Source of the DNA: Stenotrophomonas sp. ASS1 | Lineage (GTDB): Bacteria; Pseudomonadota; Gammaproteobacteria; Xanthomonadales; Xanthomonadaceae | DNA length: 64,000 nt | Direction of reading: 5' to 3' | Assembly (NCBI RefSeq): GCF_004346925.1 | Contig: NZ_CP031167.1 | Coordinates: 1,012,001-1,076,000 of the forward strand | Part shown: positions 35,790 through 43,911 of the stretch, piece by piece | How the letters are laid out: each line of letters begins with the position of its first letter | How positions within the stretch are numbered: position 1 is the first letter of the stretch | Notes under the pieces: model-generated | What the model saw: only the letters and a program-made list of their open reading frames with translations | What the model was told of the DNA's origin: nothing | The model's database searches: none | Position numbers and translations under genes: made by a program

Positions 35790-35889
35790 TTGCCGGCCAG
35801 CGGCCGGCACTACCGACTGGCCGGCAATCCCACGGATCAGTAGATCCACGCCATGCGTGGATGGAGCGGTGCCGACCAAGGTCGGCACC
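35790..35889. repeat. Cluster of three REP-class palindromes
   Basis: An inverse GTAGTGCC-type unit (35790-35813), a direct GTAGATCCACGCCATGCGTG unit (35840-35862) and GTGCCGACCAAGGTCGGCAC (35869-35888) lie in series between the PepSY promoter and the end of the TonB receptor gene. A run of nine G residues (35779-35787) flanks the cluster. Confidence 0.8.
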
Positions 35890-35910
35890 CGCCAGGGCAG
35901 GGCGCAGAGA

Positions 35911-38331
35911 TCAGAACTTCGCGTTCAACGAAATCCAGTAGCTGCGGCGCTGGTCCTTGGTCGCGTAGTCGTCCACGCAGCTGAACTCGCTGGGATTGAG
36001 CAGCAGGCACGACTGCGAAACGAAGTTCTTGTCGAACAGGTTGTTGACCCGTGCGTTGACCGTCAGCCACGGCGTGGCCTTCCAGCTGCCACCGAGATGG
36101 AAGATCGTGTAGTCCTCGTAGTAGCGCACGTGGCGGGCGCCGGCACTGTCGATGAGGGTGTCGCGATAGCGGTCGTAGCGGCCTTCGCCGATCAGCGACA
36201 GGCTGATCGCTTCGTTGATCTGCCAGTTGAGGCTGGCGTTGGCCATGTGCTTTGCCGGCGTCGTGCCAGAGATCGGGCGCCCTTTGTCGGGGCCGCTGGT
36301 CTGTTCGCTCTTGGTCCAGGTGTAGTTGCCGCGCAGCTGCAGGTTGTCGAGCAGGTCGACGTGGCCGGCCAGTTCCGCACCGCGGGTCTCGGCCTTGTCG
36401 ATGTTCACGCTCTGGGTGAAGGTGCTGTAGCCCAGTGCTGCCCAGCCCGGGCCGATGTCCACGCAGTAACCGCTGCCGGCGCGGGCCACTTCGCAGTTCG
36501 GGAACGTGCCGCCGCTGGCGATCTTGTCTTCGAACTTGTTGAAGAAGCCGGTGACATTGAAGCCCCAGCGCTGGCCTTCGTAGTACGCGGCCAGCTCGTA
36601 GTTGGTGCTGGTTTCAGGCTTCAGGTTCGGCGAACCCACCAGCGGCAGCACGCCCTGGCCACCGAAGCCGGTGATGCCCGGGAACAGCTGATCCGGTCGC
36701 GGGGTCTTGTAGCCGGTGCTGACGCCACCCTTGAAGGTCCAGGCGTCAGTGGCGTTCCACACCAGGTAGCCGCGCGGGCTGACATGGCTGCCGAACACGT
36801 TGTGGTCGTCGTAGCGCAGGCCGAAGGTGGCGGTGAGGGTGTCGGTCAGCGACCAGTTGTCCTCGGCGAACAGCGCCCACATGCGGTGCTTCTGCTTGGT
36901 GTTGCTGCGGTAGCCGGCGCCATCCATGCCGAACACGCCGTCGATCATGTCGGTGTCGTTGTACTGGCCGCCGACGGTCAGCTTGTGCGCGCCGAAGTCG
37001 AGGTCGAGCATGGTGTCGAGCACGTAGCCTTCCAGCTCCATGGTGCGCAGCGGACGCGGCAGGAATGCCTGCAGGCGTGCCATTTCACTTGGGTTGAGGG
37101 CGGCCAGTGCATTGCCGCGGCCGGCCGCGCAGTTGTTGGCGCCGCCGGTGCGGCGGCAGACGTCGTTCCACAGTGTCTGCAGGTTGGCGCGTTCGTCCAG
37201 GGTCAGCGGCAGCGAGCGGCCCAGGTTGCTGCTCTTGCTGTGGGTCAGCGATGTCTGCCAGGTACCGAAGCTGTAACGGCCCTGGTGGGTCAGCGACAAC
37301 TGGTCGCGCTCGTATCGCTGGTAGGCGGTGTAGCCCACGCGCGGCTGCACCACGCGGCGGGTGACGGTGCCGCTGCCGTTCGGGTTGGGGATGACGGCAT
37401 TGCCGACGCGCCACAGGCTGGCCAGGCTGTCGAGGGTGCCGGTCTGGCCCTCGCTGTTGTCGTACTTCTGCCGCGACACGTCGTAGTCCAGCCACAGTTC
37501 GTGGTCATCGTTGACGTGGAAGTTCAGCCGCACACCGGTGTTCCAATTGGTGTTGGCCACCGACTTGCCGCCGCCACCGAAGCCGATGCTGCGCTCCCAC
37601 AGGCTGCCGTCCGGCAGGGTCAGTGCATCCCACTCCGGATTGGAGGCCTTGGCGTCGTAGTAGCTGCCGCGTACTGCCAGGCTCAGGCGATCCTTCAGCA
37701 GCGGGCCGCTGAGGTAGACGTCGGTGGTGCGTGCATCGCCGAACTGATCGTCTTGCTGCACGGTGAAGCCCTGGGTGAGCGCGCCGTGCCAGCTGTCTTG
37801 GTTGCGACGGGTGATGATGTTGATCACGCCGCCCATTGCATCCGAGCCGTACAACGTGGACATCGGGCCGCGCACCACTTCAATGCGCTCGATGGCATCC
37901 AACGGCGGCAGGTAGGCGAACTGGCCACCGCCGAAGTTGTTCGGATACAGCTGGCCGACATTGCTCTGGCGGCGGCCGTCGATCAGCACCAGGGTGTACT
38001 CGGAGGGCAGGCCGCGCATCGAGATGGTGGCACGGCCGTTCTTGTCGCTGGCTTCCAGGCCGACGTCGATGCCTTCAACGTCGCGAAGCGCGTCGACCAG
38101 ATTGGTGTACGGGCGCTTGCTGAGTTCTTCGCGGCTGACCACGCTGATGCTGGCGGGTGCATCGACCACCTTCTGCTCAAAGCCGGAGGCGGTGACCACC
38201 ACCTTGTCCAGCGTCTGTGGCGCGCCGGAAGCGTCACCGTGGGCGAAGGCAGGGGCGGTCATGGCTGCCAGCACGGCGCTGGTCAGCAGGGTACGGGACA
38301 GGGACGAACGGACACGATGGCGCTGGGCCAT
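35911..38331 (-). CDS. TonB-dependent outer-membrane receptor (iron/siderophore type)
   Basis: The 806-residue receptor has a signal peptide (LSRTLLTSAVLAAMTAPAFA), a TonB-box-like DKVVVTAS, a plug domain (about 50-165, with GLPSEYTLVLIDGRRQSN and MGGVINIITRR) and a 22-strand barrel ending in the typical C-terminal Phe (SYWISLNAKF). Two Cys pairs occur in extracellular-loop positions. The plug resembles FepA/BfrA-like siderophore receptors, but the ligand cannot be named. It follows the small protein gene and shares its Fur-regulated promoter. Confidence 0.9.
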   Translation of the reverse strand: MAQRHRVRSSLSRTLLTSAVLAAMTAPAFAHGDASGAPQTLDKVVVTASGFEQKVVDAPASISVVSREELSKRPYTNLVDALRDVEGIDVGLEASDKNGRATISMRGLPSEYTLVLIDGRRQSNVGQLYPNNFGGGQFAYLPPLDAIERIEVVRGPMSTLYGSDAMGGVINIITRRNQDSWHGALTQGFTVQQDDQFGDARTTDVYLSGPLLKDRLSLAVRGSYYDAKASNPEWDALTLPDGSLWERSIGFGGGGKSVANTNWNTGVRLNFHVNDDHELWLDYDVSRQKYDNSEGQTGTLDSLASLWRVGNAVIPNPNGSGTVTRRVVQPRVGYTAYQRYERDQLSLTHQGRYSFGTWQTSLTHSKSSNLGRSLPLTLDERANLQTLWNDVCRRTGGANNCAAGRGNALAALNPSEMARLQAFLPRPLRTMELEGYVLDTMLDLDFGAHKLTVGGQYNDTDMIDGVFGMDGAGYRSNTKQKHRMWALFAEDNWSLTDTLTATFGLRYDDHNVFGSHVSPRGYLVWNATDAWTFKGGVSTGYKTPRPDQLFPGITGFGGQGVLPLVGSPNLKPETSTNYELAAYYEGQRWGFNVTGFFNKFEDKIASGGTFPNCEVARAGSGYCVDIGPGWAALGYSTFTQSVNIDKAETRGAELAGHVDLLDNLQLRGNYTWTKSEQTSGPDKGRPISGTTPAKHMANASLNWQINEAISLSLIGEGRYDRYRDTLIDSAGARHVRYYEDYTIFHLGGSWKATPWLTVNARVNNLFDKNFVSQSCLLLNPSEFSCVDDYATKDQRRSYWISLNAKF

Positions 38332-38477
38332 GGCAGTAACCTCGAAGGATGCAGGGTGGTGCAATGCCAGGCGCGAACGGCGCGGCATGCACGGGGAGGC
38401 CCGGTCAGGGGCGGCAGGGATGAAGCAGGCAGCGGCGTGCGGGCACGACCGCGCAGGCGGTCACGCGGGGCCGTGAA

Positions 38478-38879
38478 TCAGGCGAGCGGAGGCGCCTGGC
38501 CGCGTTGCTGGCGGCGCCCGGGCGCGTCGGCCCAGGGCGTGTCCGGAGCGGCCAGCGGCCAGTCCGGGCGCACGCCGGGCATGGCCGGCGTGGCGGGTAC
38601 GAGTTCAAGCTCGGTGCGCAGCCATTGGCTGGCCAGCAGCAGCGGCGGGCGCGCCTTCTCGGCCGATTTCACCGGGGCGGCAGCACAGCGGCGCAGTTTG
38701 GCCGGTGCTTCTTCCTGCGGGGACGCTTCGCCACCGCGCTCTTCCAGCGGCATCTGCACGGCCATTCCGGCCTGGCCGTGTGGCAGCAGCGGCAGGGTGC
38801 CCAGCAGCAAAGCCAGCATCGCCACCCACGCCAGCAGGCTGGCCAGCGCAGGACGCTGACCGCGCATGGCGGTGCCCAT
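38478..38879 (-). CDS. Small membrane-anchored protein upstream of TonB receptor
   Basis: The 133-residue protein has an N-terminal membrane helix (LLAWVAMLALLLGTLPLL) and a Pro/Glu/Arg-rich remainder with one Cys (KLRRCAAAPVK). I chose the ATG at 38879; a second one at 38867 is equally possible. It is the first gene after the Fur-box promoter and precedes the receptor by 146 nt. I do not recognise a family. A similar-sized anchored protein stands before the Fiu-type receptor. Confidence 0.6.
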   Translation of the reverse strand: MGTAMRGQRPALASLLAWVAMLALLLGTLPLLPHGQAGMAVQMPLEERGGEASPQEEAPAKLRRCAAAPVKSAEKARPPLLLASQWLRTELELVPATPAMPGVRPDWPLAAPDTPWADAPGRRQQRGQAPPLA

Positions 38880-38971
38880 CTTTCGATGGATGAGTGGGCG
38901 AGGGCGAAGCGGGCGCAGCAAGCAGGGGTCCCCAGGGGTCTGCCGGCAGCGGCCGGCATCAACGGGGCGTG

Positions 38972-39016
38972 ATTGTAATGAGAGCTGTTAGCTGTTGCAA
39001 ATGAGAATGATTGCCA
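38972..39016 (-). promoter_or_regulatory. Sigma-70 promoter with upstream Fur-like box
   Basis: On the minus strand TTGCAA (38995-39000) and TACAAT (38972-38977) are 17 nt apart. TGGCAATCATTCTCA (39002-39016) lies just upstream of the -35 and matches the Fur 7-1-7 pattern well. It would drive the small anchored protein and the TonB receptor under iron control. Confidence 0.65.
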
Positions 39017-39043
39017 AATTGTCGCGGGTCGGCCGGATGTGGC

Positions 39044-39721
39044 TCAGACTTCGCTCCAGCGTCGCAGCAGGTTGTGGTACACGCCGGTCAGCTGCAGCAC
39101 CGCCTCGGCGTCACCGCCGGTCTGCCGCAGGCGCTCGATCGAGCCATCCATTTCCCACAGCAGGCGGCGCTGCACATCGTCGCGGATCATGCTCTGTACC
39201 CAGAAGAACGAGGCCACGCGCGCACCGCGGGTGACCGGCCGCACCTGGTGCAGGCTGCTGGACGGATACACGATCAGGTCGCCGGCCGGCAGCTTTACCT
39301 CGTGCTCGCCGTAGGTATCGCTGATGATCAGCTCGCCGCCTTCGTATTCGTCCGGATCGGACAGGAACAGGGTGCAGGAGATGTCCGAGCGCAGCTGTTC
39401 GCCGTTGGCCAGGTTCATCACCGCGCCATCGACATGGAAGCCATAGGTGCCGCCCCCGCTGTAGCGGTTGAAACGCGGCGGCAGGATCTTCAGGGGCAGC
39501 GCGGCAGCAAAGAACAAGGGGCTGCGGCTCAGCGCGGCCAGTAGGTCCCTGCCCAGCTCCGCCTTCAGGGGAGATGCATCGGGTAGCTGCAGATTGTGCT
39601 TGACCATCGCGCCCTGTGCACCGACGGTCTCGCGACCGTCGGTCCAGTCTGCAGCGTCGAGTCGCCTGCGTGCCTGCGCCACGTCCTGGGGTGAAAGCAC
39701 GTCGGGAATGTGCAGCAGCAT
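39044..39721 (-). CDS. PKHD-type Fe(II)/2-oxoglutarate hydroxylase (PiuC/YbiX)
   Basis: The 225-residue dioxygenase has the iron ligands in [10 protein letters not shown] (His-x-Asp) and [13 protein letters not shown] (distal His and the Arg for 2-oxoglutarate). It also contains [11 protein letters not shown] and [11 protein letters not shown]. PiuC/YbiX genes accompany Fiu/PiuA-type catecholate receptors and are iron-repressed in E. coli and Pseudomonas; the hydroxylated substrate is not known. Here it directly follows the Fiu-type receptor gene (48 nt). Confidence 0.93.
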   Translation of the reverse strand: MLLHIPDVLSPQDVAQARRRLDAADWTDGRETVGAQGAMVKHNLQLPDASPLKAELGRDLLAALSRSPLFFAAALPLKILPPRFNRYSGGGTYGFHVDGAVMNLANGEQLRSDISCTLFLSDPDEYEGGELIISDTYGEHEVKLPAGDLIVYPSSSLHQVRPVTRGARVASFFWVQSMIRDDVQRRLLWEMDGSIERLRQTGGDAEAVLQLTGVYHNLLRRWSEV

Positions 39722-39769
39722 GGCGGTTCCTTTGGGGGCGCGGGGGAGTGGGCTCCCCCGCGTGCTGCA

Positions 39770-42094
39770 TCAGAAGCGGATGTCCGCGCTGAGCAGGAAG
39801 GTGCGCGGGGCACCCGGGGTGTAACGGTAGCCGCTCTTGTTGATGCTGGCCACGTACTGCTTGTCGAACAGGTTGTAGCCGTTCAAGCGCAGCGAGATCG
39901 TCTCATTGATTGCCCAGGACACGACCGCGTCATACACCACGTAGGACTTGGTGAACGACGGGGTGCCCACCGCGCCGTCGGTGCCGCGGTGCATGCCGGC
40001 GGCATAGCGTACGCCGCCGCCCACGGTGATGCCGTAGGGCAGGGTGTAGCTGGTCCAGCCGGTGAATGTGTCGTCCGGGGTATAGGTCAGGTTGGTGGTG
40101 CCATCGGCGGCCACCTTCGCGCCTTCCCTTACGTCGGTGTCCAGGTGGCTGTATCCGGCGCTGACCGACCAGTTGTCGGTCAGGCGGCCGACTGCGGAGA
40201 GCTCCACGCCCTTGACCCGCTTGCTGCCGGTCTGGGTCGGGTTGCCGGCATCGTCGAGCACGGTGGTGTTGATCTCGTTGTCCACGTCCGTCTGGAACAA
40301 CGCAAGGTTCACTGCCAGAGCGTCATCCAGGAAGGCCCACTTGCTGCCCACTTCGAAGGTCTTGGCCTTCTGCGGATCCAGCTTGGGATTGTCGGCACTG
40401 CTGGCCGAGCTGCTCAGCTGGAAGTTGGCGCCACCCGGGGGTTGCTGCGAGATGGCGTAGTTGGCGTAGACGCTGACGGCATCGCCGACCTTGTAGAGGG
40501 CGCCGAGCTTCCAGTTCAGCAGCGTATCGGACGCGTCCAGCGTCGGGTTGCGCAGCACCGTGCCGGCAGGATTGCTGCCACACGCCGGGCCGCCGCGGCC
40601 ACCACACACCGACGCGCTGGCGTACTCGGTCTTGTAGTGGTCTGCACGCACGCCAGCGGTCAACAGGAAGCTTTCGCCGAAGGACAGGGTATCGAACAGG
40701 TACACCGAGGAGGTGGTGGTCTTGCCATGTGCATCGGCGCCGTTGTGCGCCCAGTTCAGGCCGCTGACGTTCCAGTCCGGGTTGTACAGGTTCGCAGCGG
40801 GCCAGCTGGTACCGGCAGCGGCGGCCTGGCCGTAGCTGTCCAGTTCTTCACGGGTGAATTCCAGGCCAGCGCTCAATGCGTGCCCGACCGCGCCGGTGGC
40901 GAAGTCGGCGCGCAGGTTCAGCTGATCGGTGAGGATCGTGTTGCGCTGGTCCTTGAAGGTCGGCAGGCTGCGCGCGATGGCGTAGCTGGAAAGGTCGGCC
41001 GGGTTGGCATAGGTGATGTTGCCGGTCGGGCGGCCGCCTGCGCCGCGCACGCCGGTGCCCATGAAGGCGGTGAGCAGGTAATCCTGTTCGGTGCGACCCC
41101 AGCGGGCGGTGTTGGTCAGGCGCACGCTGTCGTTGAAGTCATGCTCGAAACGGAACGTGGCCATCTTCGCGGTCACGTCATCGTGGTCGGCGCGAGTGCC
41201 GTAGAAGTTCTCCGGATCGACCGGGTGCCCGGCCAGCGCTTCCAGCGTCGGCTGCGGCGTCCAGCCCGGCAGGCCCAGGGTGGGCACGCCACCATCGGGC
41301 ACGTTGTCCTGCTTCACATACAGCAGGTTGAGGTAGTAGCGGGTGGCGGTACCCAGACCGAAGGCCAGCGACGGTGCGATGCCCCAGCGCTTGTTCTGCA
41401 CGTGGTCGCGGCCGGGCTGGTCGCTGTCCTGCCACATGCCGTTGATGCGCAGCGCGCTGGTGGTGCCCAGCGACTGGTTCCAGTCGGCGGTGGCGCGGCG
41501 CTGCTGGTCGCTGCCGAGCGAAATGCTGGCCGACGTCGCGTCCTGCAGGTTGGCCTGCTTGCTGACAAGGTTGATCGCGCCGGTCGGCGCCGAACGGCCA
41601 TTGTCGGTGCCGGCCGGCCCCTTGGTCACTTCCACCTGTTCGATGTTGAACACATCGCGCGAGATCGAGCCCAGGTCGCGCACACCGTCCACATACAAGC
41701 TGTTGGAGGTGTCGAAGCCGCGCATGAACAGCGCATCGCCGGTGGTCGTGTTGCCGTTCTCGCCGGCATAGAAGGTGCCCACGCCCGGGCTGTTGCGCAG
41801 CGCCTCGGTCAGCGTGGTGGCACCCTGCTGGTTGAACAGGTCGCTGGTAATCACTTGGATGGTTTGCGGCGTGTCCTGCAGGCGCTGGGTGAACTTCGGC
41901 GAGGCCACCTTGTCGGCTTTGTAGCCCCGGGTGGCGTGCACGTCGATCTTGTCCAGCGTGCGGGCGTTGTCGGTGGCTTCAGCGTGGGCCAGCGTGGGCA
42001 GGGTGGCCAGGCCGAGGCCGGCGGCAAGACTGGCGGTGGCCAGCGGCAGGGTACGAAGCGGCGAAGCGTGCTTGCGGCTCTTGATCGGGTTCAT
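39770..42094 (-). CDS. fiu: Catecholate siderophore receptor, Fiu type
   Basis: The 774-residue TonB-dependent receptor has a signal peptide (PLATASLAAGLGLATLPTLAHA), TonB box region TLDKIDVHATR, a plug with TPQTIQVITSDLF, GDALFMRGFDTSNSLYVDG and GPAGTDNGRSAPTGAINLVSK (given as separate segments), and a barrel ending FLLSADIRF. This is the Fiu/PiuA pattern for monomeric catechol-iron complexes and a known route for siderophore-conjugated beta-lactams. It is followed by the PKHD hydroxylase, the standard Fiu-YbiX pairing. Confidence 0.9.
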   Translation of the reverse strand: MNPIKSRKHASPLRTLPLATASLAAGLGLATLPTLAHAEATDNARTLDKIDVHATRGYKADKVASPKFTQRLQDTPQTIQVITSDLFNQQGATTLTEALRNSPGVGTFYAGENGNTTTGDALFMRGFDTSNSLYVDGVRDLGSISRDVFNIEQVEVTKGPAGTDNGRSAPTGAINLVSKQANLQDATSASISLGSDQQRRATADWNQSLGTTSALRINGMWQDSDQPGRDHVQNKRWGIAPSLAFGLGTATRYYLNLLYVKQDNVPDGGVPTLGLPGWTPQPTLEALAGHPVDPENFYGTRADHDDVTAKMATFRFEHDFNDSVRLTNTARWGRTEQDYLLTAFMGTGVRGAGGRPTGNITYANPADLSSYAIARSLPTFKDQRNTILTDQLNLRADFATGAVGHALSAGLEFTREELDSYGQAAAAGTSWPAANLYNPDWNVSGLNWAHNGADAHGKTTTSSVYLFDTLSFGESFLLTAGVRADHYKTEYASASVCGGRGGPACGSNPAGTVLRNPTLDASDTLLNWKLGALYKVGDAVSVYANYAISQQPPGGANFQLSSSASSADNPKLDPQKAKTFEVGSKWAFLDDALAVNLALFQTDVDNEINTTVLDDAGNPTQTGSKRVKGVELSAVGRLTDNWSVSAGYSHLDTDVREGAKVAADGTTNLTYTPDDTFTGWTSYTLPYGITVGGGVRYAAGMHRGTDGAVGTPSFTKSYVVYDAVVSWAINETISLRLNGYNLFDKQYVASINKSGYRYTPGAPRTFLLSADIRF

Positions 42095-42205
42095 GGGCGT
42101 CTGCAGAAGGGGAACAGGGAGAGGCGGCCGGCGCGGGCCGCGCGGCAGCAGTACGTAGAACGAGGGGGGGCGTGCGGATGCGGCTGCGCATGGCGCAGCA
42201 GAGCG

Positions 42206-42598
42206 TCAGGCCAGCAGCGCGGGCGGTGCGTGGGATGGGGGCTGGCGCCGGCCCGGTGCGAGCGCCGGAGGGGTCGGTGTCACCGGCGCCGGAGCGTCTG
42301 CAGGTGCATTGTCAGGGTGCTGCAGGCAGAGTCGCCGCAGGGCACGAGGTTTGTCACCGCGACTGCCATCGGGTTCGGATTCAGCGGGGTGCATCGCCTG
42401 TTCGTGCGGCAGCACGTTTGGCGGGGACGCGGGCGACACATCATGAGCATACAGAGTCGGCGCATCGGCGGTCGCCGTGTGCCTGCCTTCATGCAAAGCA
42501 GACCAGCCCAACACCAGCGTCAGCAGCACGGCTACGAGCAGCGGCCACCCTTGACGGGCAAGCTGGCACAGCGTGGCGGTGGGCGCGGGCGAAGCCAT
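42206..42598 (-). CDS. Small anchored protein upstream of Fiu-type receptor
   Basis: The 130-residue protein has one N-terminal membrane helix (GWPLLVAVLLTLVLGWSAL) and a His/Pro/Ala-rich extracytoplasmic part with one Cys (RRLCLQHPDN). It starts at 42598 behind the Fur-like box and precedes the receptor by 111 nt. The family is not recognised. Position and topology mirror the small protein at 38478-38879. Confidence 0.6.
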   Translation of the reverse strand: MASPAPTATLCQLARQGWPLLVAVLLTLVLGWSALHEGRHTATADAPTLYAHDVSPASPPNVLPHEQAMHPAESEPDGSRGDKPRALRRLCLQHPDNAPADAPAPVTPTPPALAPGRRQPPSHAPPALLA

Positions 42599-42623
42599 GG
42601 CGCGGGGGCGGAGTCGTTACGAA

Positions 42624-42662
42624 GATGTTACGTAGAATAACATCAACGATAATGATTCGCAT
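42624..42662 (-). promoter_or_regulatory. Fur-like box and adjacent inverted repeat
   Basis: GATAATGATTCGCAT (42648-42662) is a good Fur half-site pair. Next to it GATGTTA (42624-42630) and TAACATC (42638-42644) form a perfect inverted repeat with a 7-nt centre. Both lie 25-65 nt upstream of the small anchored protein of the Fiu unit. No unambiguous -35/-10 pair is seen, so the exact promoter is open. Confidence 0.55.
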
Positions 42663-42728
42663 GTACGGGTCGTTCCGGGCCACCGAGATGGCCCGGGGGC
42701 GCCCTGGGGAGGCTCTAATGGCCTTCCG

Positions 42729-42751
42729 GTAGATTCACCCCATGGGTGGAT
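42729..42751. repeat. GTAG-type REP variant
   Basis: GTAGATTCACCCCATGGGTG plus GAT forms a single GTAG-headed palindrome with a stem different from the common GTAGATCCACGC unit. It lies between the Fiu-unit promoter and the end of the Rieske gene. Confidence 0.75.
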
Positions 42752-42801
42752 GCTCTCCCGCGGGGCGCCCTTTGGGAGGTCCGTGAGGGCCGAGCGCCGC
42801 C

Positions 42802-43134
42802 TCAATCCCGGTCGTCGCGGGTCCAGACAGCGTCGTGCTCGCGCTTCACCGGAAACTTGGGCACAGGGCTGTAGGCCGGGGCACACAGGGCGCGGCCGTC
42901 ACGCACGTCGAAGCGCGCGCCGTGCAGCACGCACTCCACGCTGCCCTCGGCGGTGTTGAACTCGCCCGAGGACAGCTCGAACTCTTCATGTGTGCACTGG
43001 TCTTCCAGCGCGTACAACTCACCGTCGAGGTTGAACACCACGATCGGCGTGCCGGTCACTTCGTCGAACACGCTCTTCATTTCACCCGGCAGCAGCTCGG
43101 TGCCGGCACAGACGAAGGTCCAGGTATCGCTCAC
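42802..43134 (-). CDS. Rieske [2Fe-2S] ferredoxin-like protein
   Basis: The 110-residue single Rieske domain has cluster ligands in EDQCTHEEF (Cys-x-His) and ECVLHGARFD (Cys-x-x-His). It has no membrane segment, so it is a soluble Rieske ferredoxin like the electron-donor subunits of non-heme oxygenases or NirD-like proteins. No oxygenase gene is adjacent; the partner is unknown. It overlaps the GNAT gene by 4 bp. Confidence 0.9.
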   Translation of the reverse strand: MSDTWTFVCAGTELLPGEMKSVFDEVTGTPIVVFNLDGELYALEDQCTHEEFELSSGEFNTAEGSVECVLHGARFDVRDGRALCAPAYSPVPKFPVKREHDAVWTRDDRD

Positions 43135-43670
43135 GCGGCGGCTCCGGCCAGCGGCTTTTCCAGGACCTCGAAGCGCAGGTCGTCGCGCTTGGGAATGCCG
43201 AAACGCTCGTCGCCGTATGGGAACGGCTTCTTGATGCCGGTGCGCTGGTAGCCGCGGCGTTCATAGAAGGCGATCAGCTCGTCGCGCACGTCGATCACCG
43301 TCATCTGCATCACCGGCACCTTCCATTCGCGTGCGGCATGCGCTTCGGCGGCGTCCATCAGCTGCTTGCCGACGCCGCCACCCTGCTGGGCCGGGTCGAC
43401 CGAGAACATGCCGAAGTAGCCCTTGCCGTCGACATCGGCGACGTGGGCGCAGGCCACCAGCTGGCCATCGCGCTCGGCCAGCAGGATGGTGGAGCGCGGG
43501 CGGTCCAGGTCGGCCTGGATGCCTTCAGCGTCGATGCGGGCGCCGTCCAGCAGGTCGGCTTCGGTGGTCCAGCCAACGCGGCTGGCGTCACCCCGATAGG
43601 CCGAGGTGACGAGGGCAATGAGGGCGGGGATGTCGGCCGACGTGGCGGCGCGGAAGGTCAGGGTGCTCAT
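43131..43670 (-). CDS. GNAT-family N-acetyltransferase
   Basis: The 179-residue GNAT domain has the acetyl-CoA loop in VDPAQQGGGVGKQLMDAAE (Q/R-x-x-G-x-G type) and the C-terminal FYERRGYQRTG. The substrate cannot be predicted. It forms a two-gene unit with the Rieske protein and is divergent from the Rhs locus. Confidence 0.88.
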   Translation of the reverse strand: MSTLTFRAATSADIPALIALVTSAYRGDASRVGWTTEADLLDGARIDAEGIQADLDRPRSTILLAERDGQLVACAHVADVDGKGYFGMFSVDPAQQGGGVGKQLMDAAEAHAAREWKVPVMQMTVIDVRDELIAFYERRGYQRTGIKKPFPYGDERFGIPKRDDLRFEVLEKPLAGAAA

Positions 43671-43752
43671 GGGGACATTCTAGGTGGAGCGGGGAAGGGC
43701 GCGGGAGGCTGCCGCTTGGGTCGACTTTGCCGAGTTTGGCCAATACGCAGGG

Positions 43753-43781
43753 TTGACGTCGTCTTCATTATTCGTTCATAT
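43753..43781 (+). promoter_or_regulatory. Possible promoter of the Rhs locus
   Basis: TTGACG (43753-43758) and TCATAT (43776-43781) are 17 nt apart in an AT-richer patch, about 130 nt before the Rhs start. The -35 is near consensus and the -10 is weak. The remaining leader is GC-rich and ends in a strong ribosome site (GGAGGA, 43900-43906). Confidence 0.35.
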
Positions 43782-43911
43782 CCATGGTCAGCACCCGCCC
43801 ACCGTGATGCAACGCGTGGCTGTCTGCCGGAGTGGGTGCCGCCTGGTCGAAGGCCAACTGCCGTTCGGCGCAGGTGGGGCACACAGGGACGTCGATCCAG
43901 GGAGGATCTTC

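Noticed and set aside
35428..38859. 1143-codon plus-strand frame antisense to PepSY and the TonB receptor
   Set aside because: It shows Val/Gln/Ala-rich antisense composition without signal, domains or a ribosome site, opposite well-supported genes.
39710..42640. 976-codon plus-strand frame antisense to the Fiu-type receptor
   Set aside because: It is a shadow of the receptor, with no recognisable domain.
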